Assembly: GCF_003545695.1 (NCBI RefSeq)
Contig: NZ_QUZZ01000001.1
Location: 186,001 to 250,000 of the forward strand
DNA length: 64,000 nucleotides
Direction: 5' to 3'
Origin: Taibaiella helva
GTDB taxonomy: Bacteria > Bacteroidota > Bacteroidia > Chitinophagales > Chitinophagaceae
Of the stretch, positions 27,807 through 35,363 are shown piece by piece. Under the pieces are notes generated by a model. That model searched no databases. It was not told the origin of the DNA and saw nothing but the letters and a program-made list of their open reading frames with translations. Each line of letters opens with the position of its first letter. Positions within the stretch are counted from its first letter, which is position 1. The position numbers were made by a program, and so were the translations under genes.

Positions 27807-28493
27807 ATGGCAAAACAGTTCAGCAGCTATAAGAATCCCTCCCTGGCAGTAGACCTAGTGGTGTTTGGCTATCACCAGCAGGAACTGTCGGTATTGCTGC
27901 TCAATCGTAAGGACGAGCCCTTTAAGAACGGGTGGACTTTACCAGGTGGATTTTTACAAATGGAAGAAACGCTGCTGGAAGTATGCACCCGTATCCTGAA
28001 GACCAAGCTGGGTATCGACAAGCTATACCTGGAACAGCTGTACACCTTCGATGAGCCGGGGCGCGATCCGCGCGGCAGGGTGATCTCGGTGGCGTACTAC
28101 GCGCTCATCAACCCGCACCGGCTGGCCGTTGTGGCCGGCAGCATGGCCAATGATGTACAATGGTTCCCGGTAGAAAAGGTACCGCGCCTGGGCTTCGACC
28201 ATAAGCGTATCTTCGGCCAGGCCCTGCAAAGGCTCAAGTCGAAGATACTGTATCACCCGGTTGGCTTCGAGCTGCTGGACGATACCTTTACCATGACCGA
28301 GCTGCATGAGCTGTACGAGACGATCCTGGGTATCGCTATCGACCGCCGCAATTTCCGGCGAAAGATACTGGACTCAGAATACATCGTCGCTACCGGAACG
28401 AAGAGAGAAGGCCTGAAGAATCGCCATCCCGACCTGTACCGTTTTAATAAGCATCTGAAACAAAATAATTTTCAACTTAACATCCCTTCCTGA
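27807..28493 (+). CDS. nrtR: NrtR-type Nudix transcriptional regulator of NAD metabolism
   Basis: The 228-residue protein joins a Nudix domain (residues about 10-145) to a winged helix (about 150-228: LLDDTFTMTELHELYETILGIAIDRRNFRRKIL). The Nudix box is degenerate (GGFLQMEETLLEVCTRILKTKLGI lacks the REExxE core), as in NrtR, where the domain senses ADP-ribose or NAD derivatives rather than hydrolysing them. It directly precedes nadV (stop and start nearly overlap). Confidence 0.88.
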   Translation: MAKQFSSYKNPSLAVDLVVFGYHQQELSVLLLNRKDEPFKNGWTLPGGFLQMEETLLEVCTRILKTKLGIDKLYLEQLYTFDEPGRDPRGRVISVAYYALINPHRLAVVAGSMANDVQWFPVEKVPRLGFDHKRIFGQALQRLKSKILYHPVGFELLDDTFTMTELHELYETILGIAIDRRNFRRKILDSEYIVATGTKREGLKNRHPDLYRFNKHLKQNNFQLNIPS

Positions 28494-29998
28494 TGAAAAC
28501 GATAATGCCCATTTTGCTGAAAGACGGCTATAAGGTTGGCCACAAGTTCCAGTATCCTGATGGTACCACCCTGGTGTATTCCAATATGACGCCGCGCCGT
28601 TCCCGTAACCCTGAGACACAGGAGATCGTGTTCTTCGGGCTGCAGTACTTTATCCGGGAATACCTGGTTCGCCAGTTTGACGAAGCCTTCTTCAGCCAAC
28701 CAAAGGAAACGGTGCTGAAAGCTTATGCCCGGCGCATGGACAACTACCTGGGCAAAGATGCCGTAAGTTATGATCATATCGTTGCCCTGCACGATCTTGG
28801 TTACCTGCCGTTGGAAATAAAGGCACTGGCCGAAGGTAGCCTGGTGCCCATGCGTGTCCCGGTGCTGACCATCAAAAACACGCTGCCCGAATTCTTCTGG
28901 CTGACCAATATGCTGGAAACCCTGATAAGCGCGATCATCTGGAAACCCTGCACCTCTGCGACTACGGCCTTCCAATACCTGAAGACCTTTACGCGCTATG
29001 CGGAAGAAACAGTGGGATCAGACCGTAGCTTCATTCCCTGGCAGGGGCACGACTTCTCCTTCAGGGGCATGAGCGGAGTGGAAGATGCATTGATGAGCGG
29101 CGCCGGCCACCTGTTGTCCTTTGCGGGTACGGACACCATACCGGCGATCGACTTCCTGGAAGCCTATTATGATGCGAACTGTGAGCAGGAGCTGATCGGA
29201 AGTTCTGTGCCGGCTACGGAACACAGCGTGATGTGCATGGGCAGCCAGGATGGGGAGATCGGGACCTTTGAGCGGCTGATCACCAGGGTATATCCCGCGG
29301 GCATCGTTTCTATTGTAAGCGATACCTGGGATTTCTGGCAGGTGATCACAGGATTCCTCCCGCAGCTGAAAGATAAGATACTGGCGCGTGAAGGCAAAGT
29401 AGTGATCAGGCCCGACAGCGGCGACCCGGTAAAGATCATTGTGGGTGATGAAGATGCTATACCCGGAAGCCCTGAATACAAAGGCGCCGTGCTTTGCCTT
29501 TGGGAGATCTTCGGCGGTAGCGTTACCGAAAAAGGCTATAAGCTGCTGGATCCGCACATCGGTCTTATTTACGGCGACAGCATTACTACCGAAAGGCAGG
29601 ATGCGATACTGGAAGGCCTGAAGCGTAAAGGTTTTGCCAGCTATAACGTGGTGCTGGGTATTGGTTCTTATACTTATGAATACGTGACCCGCGATACGTT
29701 CGGCTTCGCCATGAAAGCGACTTATGGTGAAGTGGAAGGGAGAGGTCGCGATATTTTCAAAGATCCCAAGACCGATGACGGTACCAAGAAATCGGCAAAA
29801 GGGCTGATGCAAGTCTTTCGCAATGCAGCCACAGGCAGGCTGGAGCTGAAAGATCAGTGCAGCTGGGAAGAAGAACAACAAGGTGAGCTGAAGACCGTAT
29901 TTAAAGATGGTAAGCTCACCGCAGTGCAAACCCTGGCGGAGATCAGGGAACGATTGAAACAACAGATACAACAACCGGAAGCAGTGCCTGAGCTGTAG
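28493..29998 (+). CDS. nadV: nicotinamide phosphoribosyltransferase
   Basis: Makes NMN from nicotinamide and PRPP, the first step of nicotinamide salvage. The 501 residues follow human NAMPT: DGYKVGHKFQYPDGTTLVYSNMTPRRSR at the start, DFSFRGMSGVEDAL, VPATEHSVMCMG (His), VIRPDSGDPVKI (Asp) and GYKLLDPHIGLIYGDSI. Phosphate-binding residues appear intact. A PRPP-synthetase-like gene downstream could supply its co-substrate. Confidence 0.95.
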   Translation: MKTIMPILLKDGYKVGHKFQYPDGTTLVYSNMTPRRSRNPETQEIVFFGLQYFIREYLVRQFDEAFFSQPKETVLKAYARRMDNYLGKDAVSYDHIVALHDLGYLPLEIKALAEGSLVPMRVPVLTIKNTLPEFFWLTNMLETLISAIIWKPCTSATTAFQYLKTFTRYAEETVGSDRSFIPWQGHDFSFRGMSGVEDALMSGAGHLLSFAGTDTIPAIDFLEAYYDANCEQELIGSSVPATEHSVMCMGSQDGEIGTFERLITRVYPAGIVSIVSDTWDFWQVITGFLPQLKDKILAREGKVVIRPDSGDPVKIIVGDEDAIPGSPEYKGAVLCLWEIFGGSVTEKGYKLLDPHIGLIYGDSITTERQDAILEGLKRKGFASYNVVLGIGSYTYEYVTRDTFGFAMKATYGEVEGRGRDIFKDPKTDDGTKKSAKGLMQVFRNAATGRLELKDQCSWEEEQQGELKTVFKDGKLTAVQTLAEIRERLKQQIQQPEAVPEL

Positions 29999-30020
29999 GG
30001 CCGGACAATAAACACGAACC

Positions 30021-30249
30021 ATGAACAAGTATCATAAAGAATGGCTGATAGGAGCATACCGGAGGCAGGAACGCCTGAAGTTCCTCTTCTTCTGGGGGGA
30101 CATCAGCCGGCAAAGGGCGGAGGCGTTACGACAAGCTGCTTCAGCCAATGGTGGATCGCGCCTTCCGAGGTGGACGGCAACCGCTATGCCAGAACCTGCT
30201 GGGCTTTGCCCTGATGGCCGTGAGAGACCAATTATCGGAAAAGTAAAGT
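30021..30249 (+). pseudogene. NADAR-family protein remnant (frameshift plus internal deletion)
   Basis: NADAR proteins (YbiA-like) act on ADP-ribose linked to nucleobases or NAD-derived metabolites. The start reads MNKYHKEWLIGAYRRQERLKFLFFWG. After a run of six Gs (30094-30099) the family continues in another frame as GHQPAKGGGVTTSCFSQWW and IAPSEVDGNRYA. It then jumps at about 30190 to the family's C-terminal end [17 protein letters not shown], stop 30247-30249 region. About a hundred central codons are missing. The gene is certainly non-functional as sequenced. Confidence 0.72.
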
Positions 30250-30250
30250 T

Positions 30251-30403
30251 ATGAACATAGTACTGATCAATGGAGATATTACTACTATGGCGGTAGATGC
30301 GATCGTCAATGCTGCGAACAGCTCTTTGTTGGTTGGCGGCGGCGTGGACGGCGCCATTCACCGCAAAGGCGGGAAAGCCATCTCGGGAGCAGCTATGCGA
30401 TAG
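30251..30403 (+). pseudogene. macro-domain protein, truncated to its first 50 residues
   Basis: [41 protein letters not shown] is the ADP-ribose-binding N-terminal third of a MacroD/YmdB-type macro domain. The reading frame then ends at TAG 30401-30403, after a junction at about 30380 where the sequence passes into an oxygenase gene in another frame. The rest of the macro domain is missing, so it cannot fold. Confidence 0.75.
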
Positions 30404-30696
30404 GGTTGAACGAAATGTTCCGCTTCTATAAATACAGTCCCGGCCAGCGGTTCAGGATGCATCGTGATGGCAGCTACCGGCGCAACGAAACAGAGTTTAG
30501 CTACTATACGTTTATGGTATACCTGAACGACGATTATGAAGGCGGGCAGACCCGCTTTGAGTCTGGTGAGTACGTAGCGCCGAAAAAGGGACTGGCGCTT
30601 ATCTTCGAGCACAGCCTCAAGCATGAAGGCGCAAGGCTGCAGTCGGGCAACAAATATGTGCTGCGGTCGGATGTAATGTTTAAACAAAGAAGCTGA
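30382..30696 (+). pseudogene. 2-oxoglutarate/Fe(II) oxygenase (prolyl 4-hydroxylase-like), N-terminally truncated
   Basis: The open frame encodes LNEMFRFYKYSPGQRFRMHRDGSYRRNETEFSYYTFMVYLNDDYEGGQTRFE ... LIFEHSLKHEGARLQSGNKYVLRSDVMFK. The metal ligands His-X-Asp (MHRD), the distal His (KHEG) and the 2-oxoglutarate-binding Arg (VLRSD) are all kept. The N-terminal half is replaced by the macro-domain fragment. A TTG at 30406 could start a 96-residue catalytic core, so residual expression is possible, but homologues are about twice as long. Confidence 0.65.
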
Positions 30697-30703
30697 GCAG
30701 AAA

Positions 30704-31435
30704 ATGAAGCGCACTATTGTTATCGGCGATATCCACGGCGCGTTGAAAGCCCTGGAGCAGCTCATGGCGCAAATAGCACTACAGCCGGAAGACAGCCTGA
30801 TCTTCCTGGGCGATTATGTCGACGGCTGGTCGCAGTCGGCAGAAGTGATCCGTTACCTGATGGCCCTGGAGCAGCGGTATGCCTGCATTTTTATCAAAGG
30901 CAATCATGACGCCTGGTGTGAAGACTGGCTGGCCGATCAGCTGCCCAACGACACCTGGTTGTTTCATGGTGGCCGGCTGACGGTAGAAAGCTATGCCCGT
31001 TTAACAGCGGCGGAGCGGCTGGAACACTTGTCTTTCTTCAACCGTATGCGTAACTATTATGTCGATGAAAAGAACCGGCTGTTCATTCATGCCGGCTTTT
31101 CTTCTATGCACGGTCCCGACCATGAGCCTTACAAAAGCAATTATTCCTGGGATCGCACCCTGTGGGAAATGGCGCTAACAATGGATACGCGGATAAAGAA
31201 GGACAGCAAGCTTTATCCCAAACGCTTGTTACTGTTTGAAGAGATTTATATCGGGCATACGCCGACGCTGAATTATGATGTAACGACACCAATGAAGGCC
31301 TGCAACGTGTGGAACCTCGATACCGGCGCGGCCTTTACCGGGCGCATCTCAGCGATGGACATCGATAGCCGCACCACATGGCAAAGCGATGTGGTGCAAG
31401 AGCTGTATTCGGAGGAGAAAGGCAGGAATAAATAA
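30704..31435 (+). CDS. calcineurin-like metallophosphoesterase (PPP-type phosphatase)
   Basis: The 243-residue enzyme has the three metal-binding motifs VIGDIHGALKAL, IFLGDYVDGWSQS and FIKGNHDAWCEDW, then HAGFSS and IYIGHTPT. It resembles PrpA/ApaH-like phosphatases. Substrates could be phosphoproteins, dinucleotides or RNA 2',3'-phosphates; bacterial Pnkp uses a phosphatase of this superfamily, but this gene belongs to the NAD operon by position. It is 7 nt after the oxygenase remnant. Confidence 0.85.
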   Translation: MKRTIVIGDIHGALKALEQLMAQIALQPEDSLIFLGDYVDGWSQSAEVIRYLMALEQRYACIFIKGNHDAWCEDWLADQLPNDTWLFHGGRLTVESYARLTAAERLEHLSFFNRMRNYYVDEKNRLFIHAGFSSMHGPDHEPYKSNYSWDRTLWEMALTMDTRIKKDSKLYPKRLLLFEEIYIGHTPTLNYDVTTPMKACNVWNLDTGAAFTGRISAMDIDSRTTWQSDVVQELYSEEKGRNK

Positions 31436-31475
31436 AAAAGACCGCTGTATTTTTACAGCCAGGAGGCAATACCAT

Positions 31476-32321
31476 ATGAATACACTCAACCTGATCGATC
31501 CGCTGCAGTCGGATATCCGCTATAAGACCATGGTCTTTCCCGACGGGCAACCTCATATTAAGCTGGATATGGATAGCTGTGCGGGCCTGGACCGGAAGGC
31601 GCCGCTGCGTATCCTCTGCCGGGTTAATCATCCTGCAGACCTGCTGCTGTTGCTGCTGGTCAAGAACACCCTGGACTACCTGGAGTTTGAGCAGGTCGAA
31701 GCCGCGGTGACTTACCTGATGGCCGCACGTATGGACCGTGTTATGCTGGAAGGAGAGCCCTTTTCTTTAAAAGTAGTGGCGGCAATGCTCAATTCCGCCG
31801 GCTTTCGCCGGCTCAGGATCTTTGATCCGCATTCGGAAGTAACGACGGCGCTTATCGAAAGGTCTTATGCGGTAACCAATCATCAATACGTCCGGGATGT
31901 GCTGCAGCATTACTTTGCGGCCAATGGCGAAGAGGCGTGGTACCTGGTGTCGCCCGATGCCGGGGCGCTGAAAAAGATCCATAAGCTGGCGCAATACCTG
32001 GGTACCGAAAGGGTGGTGGAATGTATGAAAGAACGGGACCTTAAAACAGGGGCGCTCACCAGCTTTAAAACGACCACAGAACACCTGGATGGGAATACCT
32101 GCTTTATTATCGACGATATCTGCGATGGTGGTGGCACCTTTGCCGGCACGGCTGCCCTGCTTAAGGAAAAAGGAGCCGGTAAAGTGATCCTGATCGTCAG
32201 CCATGGCATCTTCAGCAAAGGAACGACCATTAACGGCGTCGATGCGATCTATACCACAGATTCTTATCGTGTGGTACCGGAGGTACACTGCCTTCCGGTA
32301 ACCCCTTATCTTATGGCTTAA
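31476..32321 (+). CDS. PRPP synthetase-like phosphoribosyltransferase-fold protein
   Basis: The 281 residues align with ribose-phosphate pyrophosphokinase: two tandem type I PRTase folds, with the PRPP/ribose-5-phosphate loop FIIDDICDGGGTFAGTAALL near residue 210 and VSPDAGALKKIHKLAQYLG. It is shorter than housekeeping Prs and its N-terminal half is divergent. The start at 31476 has AGGAGG at 31461. Pairing with nadV suggests it makes PRPP for nicotinamide salvage, as in phage and bacterial NAD operons. Confidence 0.85.
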   Translation: MNTLNLIDPLQSDIRYKTMVFPDGQPHIKLDMDSCAGLDRKAPLRILCRVNHPADLLLLLLVKNTLDYLEFEQVEAAVTYLMAARMDRVMLEGEPFSLKVVAAMLNSAGFRRLRIFDPHSEVTTALIERSYAVTNHQYVRDVLQHYFAANGEEAWYLVSPDAGALKKIHKLAQYLGTERVVECMKERDLKTGALTSFKTTTEHLDGNTCFIIDDICDGGGTFAGTAALLKEKGAGKVILIVSHGIFSKGTTINGVDAIYTTDSYRVVPEVHCLPVTPYLMA

Positions 32322-32324
32322 GGC

Positions 32325-32633
32325 TTACCTGATCTCGAATTCCTGCAGCACAAGGTTGCCGATAACAAAGCGGTAGCTGCCTTTGCCCAATTTGGCGGTA
32401 GAAACAAAGAAGGTCTTCCTGTCCTTGATCTTTCCGGTGAGTACGGTATTACCATTTTTATCCTTGATCATATAAGCAGCCCCGGTGGCATTGCCGACAG
32501 TAATGCCGATAGTGCTGTGGCGGGCTTTGCTGTAGACCAGCTTTTGTTCCCGAGCGCCGGCGCTGAAAGCGGAGAGGGTAGTGGCGCAGATAAGTGCGGT
32601 AACGATAGCGGTTTTGCGAAGAAGCGTTTTCAT
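32325..32633 (-). CDS. small secreted protein, paralogue A
   Basis: A 102-residue protein with signal peptide MKTLLRKTAIVTALICATTLSAFSAGA and a mature part of about 75 residues: HSTIGITVGNATGAAYMIKDKNGNTVLTGKIKDRKTFFVSTAKLGKGSYRFVIGNLVLQEFEIR. The beta-rich pattern with a terminal GxYRFVIGN strand resembles small Ig-like or sorting-domain folds. It is a tandem paralogue of the next gene. Function unknown. Confidence 0.7.
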   Translation of the reverse strand: MKTLLRKTAIVTALICATTLSAFSAGAREQKLVYSKARHSTIGITVGNATGAAYMIKDKNGNTVLTGKIKDRKTFFVSTAKLGKGSYRFVIGNLVLQEFEIR

Positions 32634-32677
32634 AAGATTTGTTTTTATTGGCAGGGAAATGATAGAAAGAAAAGTGG

Positions 32678-32980
32678 TTATTTGATGATGAACTCCTGCA
32701 GTACCAGGTTACCCATAACAAAGCGGTAGGTGCCTTTATTCAGCTTGCCGGTAGGGATAAAGAAGGTCTTGTCATTTTTTACAGTACCCTGCAGCACGAT
32801 ATTGCCTTTCTGGTCTTTGATCGCAAAGCTGGCGCCGGTAGCATTGGCAACCGTGATGCCGATAGAAGGATTAGCGGCTTTGAGATAAACCGGAACATTA
32901 TCCTGGGCTTGAACGGCTGAAGCGGTAAGGGTCATCAGGAGGGCAGCAGCGATTGCGGTTTTACGGAGAAGCGTTTTCAT
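32678..32980 (-). CDS. small secreted protein, paralogue B
   Basis: From the ATG at 32980: MKTLLRKTAIAAALLMTLTASAVQAQ (signal), then NPSIGITVANATGASFAIKDQKGNIVLQGTVKNDKTFFIPTGKLNKGTYRFVMGNLVLQEFIIK. It aligns with the neighbouring paralogue along its whole length, including the leader and the sequence around the start codon, so the pair arose by tandem duplication. Function unknown. Confidence 0.7.
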   Translation of the reverse strand: MKTLLRKTAIAAALLMTLTASAVQAQDNVPVYLKAANPSIGITVANATGASFAIKDQKGNIVLQGTVKNDKTFFIPTGKLNKGTYRFVMGNLVLQEFIIK

Positions 32981-33090
32981 AAGATTTGTTTTTTGAAGGT
33001 TTGTGTTGTTTGTTTCGATTTCTGATGCAAACATACTATCGCCCCGGAGCCTTCTTTCCCACTATTAGACCTACAGCCTGAACTATTCGA

Positions 33091-33139
33091 CTTTCGACGA
33101 AAACCGCTTCGTCGACAAAAAGATGGTTTTCGTCGAAAG
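33091..33139. repeat. 15-bp perfect inverted repeat
   Basis: CTTTCGACGAAAACC (33091-33105) and GGTTTTCGTCGAAAG (33125-33139) are exact reverse complements with a 19-nt spacer that itself holds TTCGTCGAC. It lies upstream of the two small secreted genes and downstream of pnkp, so it may be an operator for the former. The related word TTTCCGACGAAAG occurs at 62844. Confidence 0.5.
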
Positions 33140-33177
33140 CCCTTTTCCCTGGCGGGTTTCAGGAGATCTACAACGAA

Positions 33178-33202
33178 GGGAGCAGCCTCGCCGGCTGCTC
33201 CC
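33178..33202 (-). terminator. strong hairpin after pnkp
   Basis: A perfect 10-bp stem GGGAGCAGCC/GGCTGCTCCC with a 5-nt loop lies 28 nt beyond the pnkp stop. The minus-strand sequence after it is only moderately T-rich (TTCGTTGT). Confidence 0.5.
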
Positions 33203-33229
33203 TTATACTTTATGTCGATAAAAAAGCGA

Positions 33230-34144
33230 TCAGAAATCGCCGTAGAAAACCTGGAAGCAGGGTAGATTGAGCTCTTCCCGCCACATGTCTACGACCTGGT
33301 TCCGGTCGTCCAGTACAAATTCAACGAAGTACCGGCCTGCAATAGAGCGGTTAAAGAGCTCTTTTTTAATCAGGGCATCTTTCCGGCTATCGTTCTCCCG
33401 ACGCATCAGCAGCTCATCGAAGGGAATGCCGTGCCGTTCGAGGAATCGCATGGTCGGCACTTTGTACACCGCTTCCCTCCCGGATACCAGCAGGATGCGG
33501 TAGCCCAGCTGCCGGTATTGTACCAGGAGGTTGGCCACCGGCAGGTTCAGCAGGTCGTCTTCGCAGGAAGCGGCATTGTAAGGATCCCTTCCGTTCAGCA
33601 ATGCCAGCGTGCCGTCGAGATCGCATATCAGCGCTTTAGGCAGGCTTTGGTCCTGATCCCGGTAATGATTTTCCCTACTCCTTTTCAGCACCGGGTCGAA
33701 CGAAAATACTTTCTTCAGCGCTTCAAGATTGGCCATATGTTTTTGTATCGCCTGCCTTGGGATGCGCTTGCCCGTCTCGCGGTACCGGTCTTCGCAGCGC
33801 TGGTACAAAACCGCTTCAGGCGCTTCGAATACTTTGAAATGGATATCGGCGACGGTGTTGAACTTGTCAATATATTCATCCAGGTATTTCTTCTGCGTAT
33901 GCGTTGCGTCCAGGATCACATTGGTCCTTTCCGCCAGCAGGGAGGCAATAGCAGCGTCGATCATCCGCGTGATCTTCCGCTCTTCCTGGTCCTGCAGGAA
34001 GGAATAAGTAAAATGCATCTGCCGGAAATCGTCCCGGCTTAGCCGCATCCAGTTGGTGTGGGTCCGCAGGTGATAGCGGGCAAAGGTGGACTTGCCCGAT
34101 CCGGGCGCACCGACCAATATCAGCAATTGAGGTGTTCTGCTCAT
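33230..34144 (-). CDS. pnkp: T4-type polynucleotide kinase-phosphatase (RNA end healing)
   Basis: Heals broken RNA: the kinase adds 5'-phosphate and the phosphatase removes 3'-phosphate or 2',3'-cyclic phosphate. The 304 residues contain a P-loop kinase (residues 1-150; ILVGAPGSGKSTFARYHL, RLSRDDFRQM, VILDATHTQKKYLDEYI) and a HAD acyl-phosphatase (from about 160; ALICDLDGTLALLNGRDPYNA, DxD at its core; LLVSGREAVYKVPTMRFLE; FVLDDRNQVVDMW). That order is T4 Pnkp, not the kinase-calcineurin-ligase order of bacterial Pnkp. It is the last gene of the hen1-ligase-pnkp operon. Confidence 0.9.
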   Translation of the reverse strand: MSRTPQLLILVGAPGSGKSTFARYHLRTHTNWMRLSRDDFRQMHFTYSFLQDQEERKITRMIDAAIASLLAERTNVILDATHTQKKYLDEYIDKFNTVADIHFKVFEAPEAVLYQRCEDRYRETGKRIPRQAIQKHMANLEALKKVFSFDPVLKRSRENHYRDQDQSLPKALICDLDGTLALLNGRDPYNAASCEDDLLNLPVANLLVQYRQLGYRILLVSGREAVYKVPTMRFLERHGIPFDELLMRRENDSRKDALIKKELFNRSIAGRYFVEFVLDDRNQVVDMWREELNLPCFQVFYGDF

Positions 34145-34155
34145 CGTTATCGTTT

Positions 34156-35361
34156 TTACAGGCGGGTATCCAGCAAGGCTTCTGCCTGTTCTCCCATGAT
34201 TCGGTCGAAGACCAGGTTTTTCAGGTGGTAGTTTTCTTTATCGATCTCCCGGTACGGGACCTTTAGCAGCTCCAGGTTGATAGCCCAGTCGGCTATAGAG
34301 CACTCTAGTTTTCGCCCTGTATTCCGCTTCCGGATATGCTGTGGCAGGTCCCGGAGAAAATGCACGCCATAGATCATGGTGAGATAATAAGGGTTACGGA
34401 TCTTTAACGCCGGCGGCAGCCCTTCGTTGAAAGCCTTTACCGGCTTGATCACTACTCCTTCCTCTTTGTTGCCGGATAGCGCATCGAACCAACGGTAAGC
34501 TCTTTCGGTCTCTGCAGCCACCATGCCTTCGCTGAGGTCCAGCACCAGCATTTCATCATCATTGACGAGGCTGTAGCTCCGGTTATCGTCCGGCAGCTCC
34601 TCCCGGCCATCGTCGTAGATCTTCTTCAGCACATTGAAAGGCTTGAAGTGCAGGGGCTGCTCTTTGCCGAAGTGCCCGATCTGCTCTTCGTATATAGCAA
34701 TGCCTTGCCGGTAGGTCTCCAGGTCGAGCACTGCAAACTGGTCGAGCGCATTGTACTGGCGTTGTATATGTGCCGGGTAGCGATCTTTAAGCTGTTTGTC
34801 CGTAAGGCTTGCCTTGTCCCGGGTATATGCCAGGTAGGGCTCGCTTTCCTTTACCTGCTTCATTTTGGCATACAGCTGCGATTGTTCCAGGAATCCTGCG
34901 TGCTGCCGGTGCGCATCCAGGTAGCCTTCAAATTCGTTATCGATAAGGCCCTGCCCCAGCACACCCCAGGGCATCAGCTCCGACTGGATGATCACCAGGC
35001 TCAGACCTTCCCAGTCGAACTTTACATGCAGCTCGCGGCAGGCGCTTTGGGCGGCTTCCAGGTCGATGTGCCGTATCCGGTGCCCGTTACGGCTCACGAA
35101 ATAGGTTTCTTCAAGCGCTTTATGCAGGTAGATGTCGCAGTAAGAGCCCATATATTTTTGCTGTATCAGCAAGCGGGTAATACCCTTGTCTGCGAAATAA
35201 CGGATCCCTTCGGCAATGCTTTCGATCTCATTCCGCTCCGCCGATTTCGGCGCCGGGGAAATCGTTGGAGAAAAGGCATTCACCTTGTTGTCGCAAAACC
35301 AATCGATCCTGGACCTTAGCTTCTTCAGCTCTTCAGCTTTTGTGATGTCTTGTGTTGCCAT
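34156..35361 (-). CDS. stand-alone RNA ligase of the bacterial Pnkp ligase type
   Basis: An ATP-dependent RNA ligase of 401 residues. Nucleotidyltransferase motifs are visible: motif I QQKYMGSYCDIYLH (Lys69 would be adenylylated), motif III IIQSELMPWG, motif IV EGVVIKPVKA and motif V ALKIRNPYYL. KxMGS and ELMPW are the signature of the ligase module of Clostridium thermocellum-type Pnkp rather than T4 Rnl1 or Rnl2. In that family ligation needs Hen1, which is encoded 2 nt upstream. The gap to pnkp is 11 nt. Confidence 0.88.
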   Translation of the reverse strand: MATQDITKAEELKKLRSRIDWFCDNKVNAFSPTISPAPKSAERNEIESIAEGIRYFADKGITRLLIQQKYMGSYCDIYLHKALEETYFVSRNGHRIRHIDLEAAQSACRELHVKFDWEGLSLVIIQSELMPWGVLGQGLIDNEFEGYLDAHRQHAGFLEQSQLYAKMKQVKESEPYLAYTRDKASLTDKQLKDRYPAHIQRQYNALDQFAVLDLETYRQGIAIYEEQIGHFGKEQPLHFKPFNVLKKIYDDGREELPDDNRSYSLVNDDEMLVLDLSEGMVAAETERAYRWFDALSGNKEEGVVIKPVKAFNEGLPPALKIRNPYYLTMIYGVHFLRDLPQHIRKRNTGRKLECSIADWAINLELLKVPYREIDKENYHLKNLVFDRIMGEQAEALLDTRL

Positions 35362-35363
35362 AG

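Noticed and set aside
30704-31435. Missing phosphatase part of a split Pnkp
   Set aside because: The phosphoesterase belongs by strand and spacing to the NAD operon, and the Pnkp already has a HAD phosphatase; kept only as a remote alternative.
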